Positions 8,380-16,682 of a stretch of 54,293 nucleotides of DNA are shown here, piece by piece. The stretch's first letter is position 1. Every line of letters begins with the position of its first letter. The position numbers and the translations under genes were made by a program. This DNA comes from Promethearchaeota archaeon (GTDB lineage Archaea; Asgardarchaeota; Lokiarchaeia; Sigynarchaeales; SOKP01). The stretch spans positions 1-54,293 of the forward strand of contig JAEOTW010000279.1 in assembly GCA_016839655.1 (NCBI GenBank), written 5' to 3'. The notes below the pieces were generated by a model. It did no database searches. It was not told where the DNA came from and worked only from the letters and a program-made list of their open reading frames with translations.

Positions 8380-9108
8380 GTGAATAAAATTTTTTGTAAA
8401 ATTGATAATATCGATATCCCACTAGTTTCGGTGGGAACCTCTCCTTTTATTGGAGCCGGACAATTTGGATCTAAAGCATTTGAATGGCAAAACACATTTT
8501 TAAATAATCCAAAAGCAATTTTAGAGATATTGGAAGCTAGTTATGCGAAAGGTGCTCGTGGGATTGAAGTAATACCTAGTGGTAAGATTTTGGAGGCCGC
8601 CCGAATAATGAGTGAAATTTATAGTGATTTTGTGATAACAGGATCTACTTATCCAGGTATTAATCCAAAAATTGAATCTTTGATTGAAAATGGGGCAAAA
8701 TTAATATTTGCCCATGGAATGATTTCTGACGATAGAGGAAATAGTTTGCTAAGCCTTTTAGATAAAATTTCCAGTTATGGTGTTATCCCAGGAATCGCAA
8801 CCCATAATCCAATACCCACAATAAAATATTGTATTGAAAATTCTTTAAAAGTTAGAGCTTTTTTAGTTCCATTTAATTTGAATGGTTTTTTAATGGGAAA
8901 CCCAAAAGAGTTAGAGGATATTGTTGATAAAACAAAAAATTATTATTTTATTGGAATGAAAACTCTCGCGGCCGGGGAAGTTAATCCAAAATTAGCATTT
9001 CATTATATTGCGAATCATAATATTTGTGCCGTAACAATAGGAATGGTTTCTAAGCAACAGGCAGAGGAATCAACAAAAATTGCGTTAAAATCATTAAATA
9101 ACAAGTAA
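8380..9108 (+). CDS. Uncharacterised TIM-barrel protein, distantly aldo/keto-reductase-like
   Basis: A 242-residue protein starting with GTG. It reads as an alternating beta/alpha barrel: VSVGTSPFIGAGQFG near residue 16, ARGIEVIPS near 59, FVITGSTYPG near 83, LIFAHGMIS near 107, VIPGIATHNP near 133, RAFLVPFN near 155, FIGMKTLAAGEV near 190 and AVTIGMVSKQQAEES near 217. The last two strands resemble the cofactor-binding end of aldo/keto reductases (xGMKTL, TIGMxxxxQxxE). The catalytic Asp-Tyr-Lys-His tetrad is not visible, so a redox role is not supported. It is divergent from the barrel-kinase fusion, with about 160 nt between starts, and converges with the dehydrogenase-aldolase fusion. The substrate is unknown. 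Confidence 0.7.
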   Translation: MNKIFCKIDNIDIPLVSVGTSPFIGAGQFGSKAFEWQNTFLNNPKAILEILEASYAKGARGIEVIPSGKILEAARIMSEIYSDFVITGSTYPGINPKIESLIENGAKLIFAHGMISDDRGNSLLSLLDKISSYGVIPGIATHNPIPTIKYCIENSLKVRAFLVPFNLNGFLMGNPKELEDIVDKTKNYYFIGMKTLAAGEVNPKLAFHYIANHNICAVTIGMVSKQQAEESTKIALKSLNNK

Positions 9109-9122
9109 ATAGAATGAAAAGA

Positions 9123-10814
9123 TTAAATTTTCTTAGATTCTTTAAAGATTTCAAAGATATCCATCTCATAGTCAACAGTATCTTCGGGGAGTAAAATTGG
9201 ATCTTTTATGAGTTTCGCTAAGTAATATATCTTTGCTCCTCTCTCTAGATATTTTAAAACTGTATAGGCCCCATCTAAATGACTACCACAACATAAATTT
9301 CCGTGATTAGCAAGCAGAACGGCGTTTCTTTCTTCTAATGCATTCTGAACTCCTTCTGCTAATTCTTCAGTACCTGCTTCTCCATAATTGGCACATAATA
9401 CTTCCCCACCTATATAAGGAACAAATTCCTCAAATATAGCGGGAATTGACATATTTAATGCACTAAGAATAGTAGAATATATGCTATGTGCATGAATTAT
9501 AGCATTCACATCTTCTCTGCTCTGATAAATACTTAAGTGCATTTTTTTCTCCACAGAGGGATTCCTATTTCCTTCTATAACCTTCCCTTCCATATTAATT
9601 GTAAGAATATCAGAGGGCTCCATATCATCATATTGTACATTGCTAGGTGTTATTAATACAAATTCTCTATCATCGTCTTTTACTCTTACGCTGACATTAC
9701 CTGCAGAACCGATAACATGTTTTTCTTTTAGTAATTGCTTACATAAATCTACAATTTCCTTTTTTAATAAATAAAGTTTATCAACTTTACATAAGCTTTT
9801 TGTTGATTCTTGTTGAAATAATTCAGGATTCATTACATTTTGAGGTACTTCACCTTTTAAATACATAGTAACATCATTTAATATCATTTCTGATTGTCTC
9901 TTAACTACCTCTTCTGTATTTCCACCAATGTGAGGAGTGATTATAGCGTTTTTTAATTCAATAAACTCATTATCTTCATCAATTGGTTCGAGAGGAAAAA
10001 CATCTAATGCAGCACCTCCAATTTTCTCTTCTTCTAGAGCTTTTTGTAGAGCGTTATAGTCTATAATACTACCTTTTGAAGTATTAATCAAAAACGCTGT
10101 GTTTTTCATTTTTAGAATTAGTTCTTCATCAATCAGATTTTCATTTTCATCAGTTGCTATAGCATGTACAGTAATAAAATCAGATTCTTTAATTAAATAT
10201 TCAATATCAACCCTTTTACCATATTCTTTTATAATCTTTTCATCTATATATGGATCATAAATTAGAAAATTGACTCCAAAGGGTTTAAGTCTATCAGCAA
10301 CTCTTCTACCAATTTGCCCTAGACCTATTAAACCAATTGATTTTCCTTTTAATTCAATACCCTGAAAATTATTTAAATATTCTACATAATCTTCAAATTC
10401 TAATATTTCAAACTCATCAGAATGGATTATTCGATCAGCTTTATGTAATTTTCGAGCTAGCATCAACATTAAACCTATAGTTAATTCTGCAACAGCATCA
10501 ACATTTCTAAGTGGTGTATAAAGAATAGGAATTTTATTTTCAGTTGCAGCTTTTAAATTAACGTTAAATGGATCACCTCTACATGAAATAATAAGTTTTA
10601 AATTAGATTTTTCGAATAGAACCTCCTTCTTCAAATCATCTGCTTCCGTTATAAAAATATCATAAGCCTTAAGTTTTTCAATAAGTTCTTTTACATCAAA
10701 ATAAATTATTCCTGTTTCTCTCCATGGTTCATAAGTTATTTCCATTAATTTATCTAACTCAGTTAAAACTTTCTTTGTGATTGTTGCTGTTATTAGTGCT
10801 TTCATTATTTTCAC
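9123..10814 (-). CDS. Fusion of D-2-hydroxyacid dehydrogenase and class II aldolase
   Basis: A 563-residue two-domain protein. Residues 1-335 are a D-isomer 2-hydroxyacid dehydrogenase: the Rossmann motif GLIGLGQIG (161-169), AALDVFPLEP (268-277; Glu276) and TPHIGG (293-298; His295). The catalytic Arg in the usual N-x-S/A-R-G motif is Lys247 here (NTSKG), a rare change at the carboxylate-binding residue. Residues 345-563 are a class II aldolase/adducin domain with zinc ligands His441, His443 (HAHS) and His504 (ANHG) and a Glu near 463. The linker is short. A plausible reading is that one domain releases or uses a 2-keto or 2-hydroxy acid handled by the other, but no reaction can be assigned. 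It may share a promoter region with, but precedes no, downstream gene on its strand. Confidence 0.85.
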   Translation of the reverse strand: MKIMKALITATITKKVLTELDKLMEITYEPWRETGIIYFDVKELIEKLKAYDIFITEADDLKKEVLFEKSNLKLIISCRGDPFNVNLKAATENKIPILYTPLRNVDAVAELTIGLMLMLARKLHKADRIIHSDEFEILEFEDYVEYLNNFQGIELKGKSIGLIGLGQIGRRVADRLKPFGVNFLIYDPYIDEKIIKEYGKRVDIEYLIKESDFITVHAIATDENENLIDEELILKMKNTAFLINTSKGSIIDYNALQKALEEEKIGGAALDVFPLEPIDEDNEFIELKNAIITPHIGGNTEEVVKRQSEMILNDVTMYLKGEVPQNVMNPELFQQESTKSLCKVDKLYLLKKEIVDLCKQLLKEKHVIGSAGNVSVRVKDDDREFVLITPSNVQYDDMEPSDILTINMEGKVIEGNRNPSVEKKMHLSIYQSREDVNAIIHAHSIYSTILSALNMSIPAIFEEFVPYIGGEVLCANYGEAGTEELAEGVQNALEERNAVLLANHGNLCCGSHLDGAYTVLKYLERGAKIYYLAKLIKDPILLPEDTVDYEMDIFEIFKESKKI

Positions 10815-10884
10815 TTGTTTAAATTAATTAATTTGTAATGATAAACAATATAAATAAAATAAATCATAGATAAAAAAAGCTTAG

Positions 10885-11244
10885 TTAAAACATTAAACTA
10901 CGAAGTTTCATTAGACTTCGCATATTTCCTTCAATAACTTTTATTTTCCCATCAGAATATGCTTTAACTGCTCCTAGTTCTTTATTAAATAAATCAATCA
11001 TGACTTGTTCTCCTGTGAAACCAATTTTTACTGGAGCTGTGTCATCACCAGTGTTATCTTTAACTTCAATTCCTTCGTCCTTATTAATCAGAATTAAAAC
11101 CCTTCTGTCAGTATCTTGGAATATCATTTGGATTGGTTCATCATATTTAGCTAATTTTTTTCTTACTTTTTCATTATCATTATATCGATTTTTTATTTCT
11201 TCCAAACATTCATGAATTTCTTTGAACTCTGTCATTTTTTTCAC
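10885..11244 (-). CDS. SCP2 sterol-binding domain protein
   Basis: A 119-residue single-domain protein. IQMIFQDTDRRVLILIN, then the strand GDDTAPVKIGFTGEQVMIDLFNKEL and the C-terminal GKIKVIEGNMRSLMKL match the SCP2 fold, which binds fatty acyl or other hydrophobic ligands in an open tunnel. No signal peptide or membrane segment, so it is probably a soluble lipid carrier or accessory. It lies upstream of the dehydrogenase-aldolase fusion with 70 nt between them on the same strand, which may be chance. In archaea such proteins are uncharacterised. Confidence 0.8.
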   Translation of the reverse strand: MKKMTEFKEIHECLEEIKNRYNDNEKVRKKLAKYDEPIQMIFQDTDRRVLILINKDEGIEVKDNTGDDTAPVKIGFTGEQVMIDLFNKELGAVKAYSDGKIKVIEGNMRSLMKLRSLMF

Positions 11245-11461
11245 ATTATTATCTTTTAGATTAAAACAAATTTAGTAATACTGTAGTTTATTATAAAGAA
11301 ATAATAAAATGTAATAAACACTCCCTATAATACCTCTAAAAACGATTCTATTAATAGAAAAAAATTTTGAATGATAAAAAGAATTTTTAATTGATCTAAA
11401 TTCATATACTAATAAAGAATTCAAATTATCGTTTAAAACATGGAAAATAGACTGATTTATC

Positions 11462-12250
11462 TTGAAAATTAATGATTTGTTTTTTGAATTTTCTAACGAA
11501 GGTCGTTTTGAAGTTTTTAAAAGTTTATATAAAGAAAAAAAAAGACACAGTCAATTAGAAAAAGATTTGGATATTCGTGGTTCTGAAATCTCTCGACACC
11601 TAAAGAGACTTATAGAAAAAAACTTGGTTAAAAAATTAATGGATAATAAATATACAATTACTAACATTGGGAAAGTTTTTTTAGATATATTAGACATTTT
11701 TGATGTATCTTTAAAGTACGAAGCCTTTTTTAATTCTCATAATATAGATATTTTCCCTCTCAATTTAATCCTGCAGTTAGGAAATTTAAAATCTATAAAA
11801 ATTAATAGCGGAACAATGCAAAATATAGAGTTATGGTCTGAAATGATTAAGAAATCAGAAAAATATATATTAGCAATCTCAGAACAATTCCAAGATTCAA
11901 TATTACCTGTAGTAGAGAGAAAGATTAATAATAAATCAATAGAGATTAAAGCTCTGGTTGATCAAAATGTGTTGAAGTCAAAAGGATATGAAAAACTTCA
12001 GGATCGTCATGCCTTTTATCAAAAAATAGATATAGCGCAAAATATTCGAATGTTAAAGCAAATAAATATCTCTCTTTTGGTTACAGATAAAGGAGCGATA
12101 TTATTTTTAGGAAGAGAAGGAAAAGTAGATTATAGTGAATGCTTATTTGATGAAAATGAGATTTTTATCAGATGGTCAAAAGAGTTATTTGATTTTTATT
12201 GGAAAGAGGGAATCAATATCGAATCTATTATTAGAAAGAGACAAAAATAG
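11462..12250 (+). CDS. Winged-helix transcriptional regulator with FilR1-type C-terminal domain
   Basis: A 262-residue regulator starting with TTG. Residues 1-80 form an ArsR/MarR-like winged helix: FEVFKSLYKEKKRHSQLEKD, then the recognition helix GSEISRHLKRLIEKNLV and the wing KYTITNIG. Residues 100-255 match the ligand-binding domain of methanogen FilR1-type regulators (formerly DUF1724), which carries a MLK...ISLLVTDKGAILFL strand pair and a final helix containing WSKELFDFYWKEG. It probably binds DNA as a dimer and senses a small molecule. It converges with the FGGY kinase (11 nt apart) and is divergent from the SCP2 gene. Confidence 0.82.
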   Translation: MKINDLFFEFSNEGRFEVFKSLYKEKKRHSQLEKDLDIRGSEISRHLKRLIEKNLVKKLMDNKYTITNIGKVFLDILDIFDVSLKYEAFFNSHNIDIFPLNLILQLGNLKSIKINSGTMQNIELWSEMIKKSEKYILAISEQFQDSILPVVERKINNKSIEIKALVDQNVLKSKGYEKLQDRHAFYQKIDIAQNIRMLKQINISLLVTDKGAILFLGREGKVDYSECLFDENEIFIRWSKELFDFYWKEGINIESIIRKRQK

Positions 12251-12261
12251 AAATTTAAAAA

Positions 12262-13773
12262 CTATAGATCATTAACCTGTTTCTTAAGATTCTTCCATTC
12301 AATAAAGACTTTTTTATATTCATTTGAAATTTGTTCTTCAAAAGGGAATTCTTTGAATTTTAATAACTCATCTATAATTCTCCTATAATTATTATATTTA
12401 TCTAAACCTACTAATGTGTTCATTGCGCATCCAAGAAAAGCTGAATCCTTATATCGAGGAACTTTAATCTCTTGATTAAGAATATTTGCTAAAATTTTAC
12501 AAAAATCGTCAGATTTAGCCATTCCGCCAGCTGAGTATAATTCCAATTTAGATTTGGAGAATTTTTTGAGTTCTTTATAATTTTCATAAATTCCAAAACA
12601 GATATTTTCAATCATACTACGAGCAAAATTAGCTATTTTAGGAATAGATTCGGTGATTAAGGTAGGCGGAGGAAATATAAATACCCCCCTTTTAAGAGAA
12701 GTCTGGTCTTTTATATTCATAAACTCTGGACCTAAAAAGGCAAATGTAGAACCAGAACCCGGACCTACATCCTTTAAATAACTTTCAATGACTTTATCTT
12801 TATTATTCAATTCACCAGATAACATCTTATTCTTAAACCAATCATAGACTATCCCGGTATTCCCAGAATTCCCTTCAATTAACCATTTTCCTTTAAGAGA
12901 ATGAAAAGTTGTCCAAAAATTATATTTTGGGTCTAAGATAGGTTCATTTATAACTAAATGAACGGGTGCAGTGGACCCCAAGCTTATTCCAATATTTCCA
13001 TCTTCTATAACTCCCATTCCTAATAATGTTGCTTGTGTATCTCCACCTGTCTTAATTACTGGAATTGAACCCTGGTTTATTTCGAAATAATTTTTTAATT
13101 CATGAGTTAATTCTCCTACAATAGCACCAGAATCAATAAATTCAGGGAATAAATCTGGATTAAAATCAAATGCTTCAATAATTTCTAAACTCCAATTACT
13201 TCTTTTAATATCGAGTAATTGAGATTCTCCTGCAGATGTTAAGTCAGAACATACTTCTCCAGTAAGTTTATTCACGATCCAATCATCTAACATAAACACC
13301 TTATCAATATTATTAAATAATTTTTCCTCTTCTTCTTTAAACCATAAAAGTCGCGAAAGACAAAATAATATTGATGGGCTATGTCCTGTGATTCGAAATA
13401 ATTCTTCTTCTGTGAATTCATCCTCTATTAGATATGCACTATCTATACCACGAACATCTGTATTTGGGCCTCCATATATCACTTCTCCGTTCTTATCACA
13501 AAAAACTACCGCCATTCTCTGAGCACAAGAGGATATACCTATGATTTTGGCCTTTTCAGTCCTTCTTTTTAATATTTCATGGATTAGAAGTCTTATTTTA
13601 TGCCATATGTCTTCCATATCAAATCTTTTAGCAAAACCATCGACATCCTCATTTATTATAATTAAATCTCGACTTAGAGAGGAGTCCAGTGTTAAATCTT
13701 CAGTTATTAAAGCAACTTTGATCTTATTAGACGAGACATCTATTGTTAGAATAATATCTTCTGAAGTGGTCAT
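12262..13773 (-). CDS. FGGY-family carbohydrate kinase (xylulokinase-like)
   Basis: A 503-residue sugar kinase. The N-terminal phosphate loop is ILTIDVSSNKIKVALI, followed by ISSCAQRMAVVF, VRGIDSAYLI and LDDWIVNKLTG. In the C-terminal half GGDTQATLLGMGVI carries the catalytic Asp, GNIGISLGSTAPVHL the ATP-binding segment, and SAGGMAKSDDFCKILANIL the adenosine motif. FGGY kinases phosphorylate sugars or polyols such as xylulose, ribulose, fuculose, glycerol or erythritol; specificity is not evident. With the nearby aldolase-bearing fusion and the aldolase/isomerase pair it fits a pathway of sugar phosphorylation followed by aldol cleavage. The family's usual length is about 500 residues. Confidence 0.87.
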   Translation of the reverse strand: MTTSEDIILTIDVSSNKIKVALITEDLTLDSSLSRDLIIINEDVDGFAKRFDMEDIWHKIRLLIHEILKRRTEKAKIIGISSCAQRMAVVFCDKNGEVIYGGPNTDVRGIDSAYLIEDEFTEEELFRITGHSPSILFCLSRLLWFKEEEEKLFNNIDKVFMLDDWIVNKLTGEVCSDLTSAGESQLLDIKRSNWSLEIIEAFDFNPDLFPEFIDSGAIVGELTHELKNYFEINQGSIPVIKTGGDTQATLLGMGVIEDGNIGISLGSTAPVHLVINEPILDPKYNFWTTFHSLKGKWLIEGNSGNTGIVYDWFKNKMLSGELNNKDKVIESYLKDVGPGSGSTFAFLGPEFMNIKDQTSLKRGVFIFPPPTLITESIPKIANFARSMIENICFGIYENYKELKKFSKSKLELYSAGGMAKSDDFCKILANILNQEIKVPRYKDSAFLGCAMNTLVGLDKYNNYRRIIDELLKFKEFPFEEQISNEYKKVFIEWKNLKKQVNDL

Positions 13774-13901
13774 TTTGGGATTTTTCTGATTTGTAGTATA
13801 CTTTTTATAAAATAATTGTTGGTTTTTTTTAAATAGATTGTCTTTTACTTATACAAAATATTCTATAAATTTTCTACAAGAAAAGAATGGAATGTATTTA
13901 T

Positions 13902-14534
13902 TTAATTGAGATACTTTCTTATCACTTCTCCACGAGGCTCTTTTTCCTCGAAAAGAATAGCTTGAAATGAATAGATTTTTGTACTTTTTTCTTTCCATGC
14001 ATCGCTATCTAGCCAAGCTTTTGAACAAGTGTGGGAAAGAAAAGTTTCAACATCCCAATTTCTACCATGATCTACAGGAACCTGAGGCAGAAGTAAACCT
14101 CTTCTCATGCCTTTTTCAGCTATCAGTCCATCTCTTCCAATAACTATTTTATCAATGTAATCTTTTGGATTATCTACTTCTAGCAATTTCGGAGGAGTTA
14201 ATATTGAAAGTTCAATAACAATATCATCCATTTCATCAAGCGATACTGAACGAAATCGTGGATCTTCTGTAGCAGAGCTAATTGAAACTCTATGTATGAC
14301 ATCATATAACGAATATGTAGGTTCAATATAACCGATACATCCTCTTAATGGGTTGCCAGAAACGTTAAATCTATTTAATGTGACAAAAACTCCATATTTA
14401 TCAGAAAAGTTTTCTTTTATTTTATCTGGAATGGGGATACGTCTATTGTTTTTTAAATAGAATTCTATATTCTCTCGAGCAAACTTTAATAGCGTTTTAC
14501 CTTCTTCTAGACTAAATTCTTTTTCACTAGGCAT
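13902..14534 (-). CDS. AMMECR1 domain protein
   Basis: A 210-residue member of the AMMECR1 family (archaeal TIGR00296 type). RGCIGYIEP (64-72) is the near-invariant family signature, followed by SATEDPRFRSVSLDEMD and IELSILTPPKLLE. VDHGRNWDVETFLSHTCSKAWL is the conserved C-terminal part. Family members are widespread in archaea and eukaryotes, often near radical SAM and class III extradiol dioxygenase (Memo) genes, but the biochemical role is unknown. Here neither partner is adjacent; dihydroorotase lies downstream on the same strand's left flank. Cytoplasmic by sequence. Confidence 0.92.
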   Translation of the reverse strand: MPSEKEFSLEEGKTLLKFARENIEFYLKNNRRIPIPDKIKENFSDKYGVFVTLNRFNVSGNPLRGCIGYIEPTYSLYDVIHRVSISSATEDPRFRSVSLDEMDDIVIELSILTPPKLLEVDNPKDYIDKIVIGRDGLIAEKGMRRGLLLPQVPVDHGRNWDVETFLSHTCSKAWLDSDAWKEKSTKIYSFQAILFEEKEPRGEVIRKYLN

Positions 14535-14593
14535 TTTAATATTGTAATAATCAAGTTTTTTATATAATATTATATCGTGTGGACATATATATT

Positions 14594-15988
14594 TTATAAC
14601 AACTTCTTGATAATTTTTCCAGTTGGTTTAGAATCTTTTTTGTTAATTTCGATTCCTCTTAGGAATACTTTCCATATTTTAACTTTTGTATTAAAATTTT
14701 CAAAAGGAGAGAATTTTGCTTTTGTTTCAAAATTCTGGGGATCAATCTTATATTCATTAACTCTATCAATAATAACTAAATCTGCATCATACCCTTCTTT
14801 AATAAAACCTTTATTTCTTAAGTTGAAGACTTTTGAAGGATTTTCTGAAGCTACCTCGACAAATCTTTCTAAAGAGAGTTGGAAATTAAATACTTTGTCT
14901 AAAATTAATAATGGATAGGTTTCAAAGCCTGGGAATCCTGAAGGTGCTTCGAAATAGTTTTGAGATTTTTCCTTTAATGTATGCGGCGCATGATCAGTCC
15001 CTATTAAATTAATACCCCCTTCCTTTAATTTATCAAATAGGAATCTATGATGTTCTTGTCCTCTTAAAGGGGGTAAGACTTTACCAATATTTTCATTACT
15101 TAGTTTAATTTTATTTGATAAAAGTAGATGATGAGGTGTTACTTCAAAACTTATATTGAATTTTTTATTTGAAATCTGTGTTCTTTTAATTATTAAATAA
15201 CTTTCAATGCAACTCACGTGACAAAAATGGATTTTTGGGTAAGACTCGGGAGACAAATTATTAGCATCAATGCATTCTTTATAATTCTCAATAACAAGTT
15301 TAACATACTTTTCTTCTGCTTCGACTGAATCAAACCAATTGTGATATTCTAAACTACTCCTTTTCTTTAAATTAAATTCTCGTTTTTTTTGCTCTTTCTG
15401 TTCATTGGATATTGGATAAGAAGCATGTATAAAAATAGGAATTTGGAATTTTGCGGAGATTTTAAGAAGTTTTTGAAGATTTTTTGGTTCTTTCCATTCA
15501 ATTTCATTAATAGAATCAAGTGGGTATATTTTAAATCCAATAATTCCTAAATTAACAATATGTTCTATCTCATCCTCATTCATTTGCTTAGGAACTCCTG
15601 CAATGAATCCAACATCCACATGAATGTTACTCTCAGCCTTTTTCATCCATATTTTAACCTGATCAGATGTAATCGCGGGAGGTATTGTGTTAGGCATGTT
15701 GAAAACTGTCGTAATTCCTGAAGAAGCTGCTGCTTTTGTTCCTGTTATAAATGTTTCTTTTTCACTTTGATCCATATCTCGCAAATGAGAATGAATATCT
15801 ATTATACCTGGTAGAATTAATTTCTTTTCACAATCAATTTCTTTCCCATCTTGATTTTCTTTTATAAATCCTTTTGTTTTTCTATGATTTTGAATAAAAT
15901 TAACTTCAGCGATAATTCCATCATTAATAAGTATTTCTCCTTTACGTAATAATCCTTCAGAGTAAATTTTTGCGTTTTTTAGAATCAT
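14594..15988 (-). CDS. pyrC: Dihydroorotase
   Basis: A 464-residue amidohydrolase that interconverts carbamoyl-aspartate and dihydroorotate in pyrimidine synthesis. IDIHSHLRD (63-71) is the metal and substrate motif, FNMPNTIPP (96-104) the following loop, IGFKIYPLDS the strand whose Lys may be carboxylated to bridge the metals, and GTDHAPHTLKEK the C-terminal class I dihydroorotase signature. Amidohydrolase beta-sandwich strands lie at both ends (ILKNAKIYSEG..., DADLVIID). The ATG at 15988 is preferred over a start at 16057 because the family begins with a lysine-rich beta strand just there, and the longer form would overlap the upstream gene. The gap to that gene is then 13 nt, which suggests co-transcription. 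Confidence 0.93.
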   Translation of the reverse strand: MILKNAKIYSEGLLRKGEILINDGIIAEVNFIQNHRKTKGFIKENQDGKEIDCEKKLILPGIIDIHSHLRDMDQSEKETFITGTKAAASSGITTVFNMPNTIPPAITSDQVKIWMKKAESNIHVDVGFIAGVPKQMNEDEIEHIVNLGIIGFKIYPLDSINEIEWKEPKNLQKLLKISAKFQIPIFIHASYPISNEQKEQKKREFNLKKRSSLEYHNWFDSVEAEEKYVKLVIENYKECIDANNLSPESYPKIHFCHVSCIESYLIIKRTQISNKKFNISFEVTPHHLLLSNKIKLSNENIGKVLPPLRGQEHHRFLFDKLKEGGINLIGTDHAPHTLKEKSQNYFEAPSGFPGFETYPLLILDKVFNFQLSLERFVEVASENPSKVFNLRNKGFIKEGYDADLVIIDRVNEYKIDPQNFETKAKFSPFENFNTKVKIWKVFLRGIEINKKDSKPTGKIIKKLL

Positions 15989-16001
15989 TATTTCAAAACT
16001 T

Positions 16002-16658
16002 TTATAATGTCCTTTGTTGATCTTTTCGAAAGTTAATATATAAAATTTTATCTGCAATTGTTTTTATCATTGGAAGAGATACTATTTTCAAATTTTTTAA
16101 TTTTTTGATTAACTTGAATATACTATTAATTTTTTCTTGGATTTTATAAGTTGGTATAATAAAAAAATCAAATTCATTAATGGGGTGGTATTGATTATCA
16201 TAATTGATTAAATTGTCGTTCTGCTCAAAATTTTGATAATCATCAATTATAAGGTTAAATTTTCCCCGAGATATTCTAACTAAAAATTCAATAAATTCTG
16301 AATCATTAGAAAATTTTTTACCATTAATTCCTGGAGTGGATTTTATCCATTTATTATATTTTATATCGCTTTTTTCACTCAGTATAGATAATGCTTTATT
16401 TAATAATAATGCTTGAGATCTCTCATCGGGGCCTAAAAACCGCAAAGCCTTACCTTCAAATTTAATTAAAAAGTGCTCTTTTTGAAAATATAAATATAAA
16501 ACATTAATTTTTCTTATATTATAAGATAAGCAAAATGCTTCCCTTAGACATGAACAAATTTTATAAACTTCTAGAGGGGTATTACCTTTATCAATATCAC
16601 TTTTTGAGTAATTAACGGTATTTTTCAGAAGTAATAAGAAGTTAACCAAAATGCTCAA
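16002..16658 (-). CDS. Diverged TrmY-like SPOUT methyltransferase
   Basis: A 218-residue protein that follows the layout of archaeal tRNA pseudouridine54-N1-methyltransferase TrmY. ICSCLREAFCLSYNIRK (34-50) matches the ICR..NSALFLSHGIR segment, and KFEGKALRFLGPDERSQALLLNKAL (66-90) the highly conserved RFEGxxLRxLxPDERSxAxLIKKAL block. TPGI (108-111) fits the family's TPGI. In the C-terminal knot, however, the conserved GDH that follows the FxxG strand is replaced (FFIIPTYK, 165-172), and the final SLG...HNELDR is SLPMIKTIADKILYINFRKDQ. AdoMet binding may therefore be altered or lost. It lies just upstream of dihydroorotase and downstream of SRP54 on the same strand (25 nt to SRP54's end). Confidence 0.68.
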   Translation of the reverse strand: MSILVNFLLLLKNTVNYSKSDIDKGNTPLEVYKICSCLREAFCLSYNIRKINVLYLYFQKEHFLIKFEGKALRFLGPDERSQALLLNKALSILSEKSDIKYNKWIKSTPGINGKKFSNDSEFIEFLVRISRGKFNLIIDDYQNFEQNDNLINYDNQYHPINEFDFFIIPTYKIQEKINSIFKLIKKLKNLKIVSLPMIKTIADKILYINFRKDQQRTL

Positions 16659-16682
16659 TTTTTGTTATATCATAAAACAAAC

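Noticed and set aside
8380..9108. Calling the TIM-barrel protein an aldo/keto reductase
   Set aside because: Only the last two strands look similar; the catalytic Asp-Tyr-Lys-His set is not visible.
14577..14918. Open frame on the plus strand inside dihydroorotase
   Set aside because: It is antisense to a clearly conserved gene, with no independent start signal or recognisable product.
16002..16057. Longer dihydroorotase start overlapping the upstream gene
   Set aside because: The extra 23 residues do not match the family and would overlap a neighbouring gene by 56 nt; the ATG at 15988 fits.
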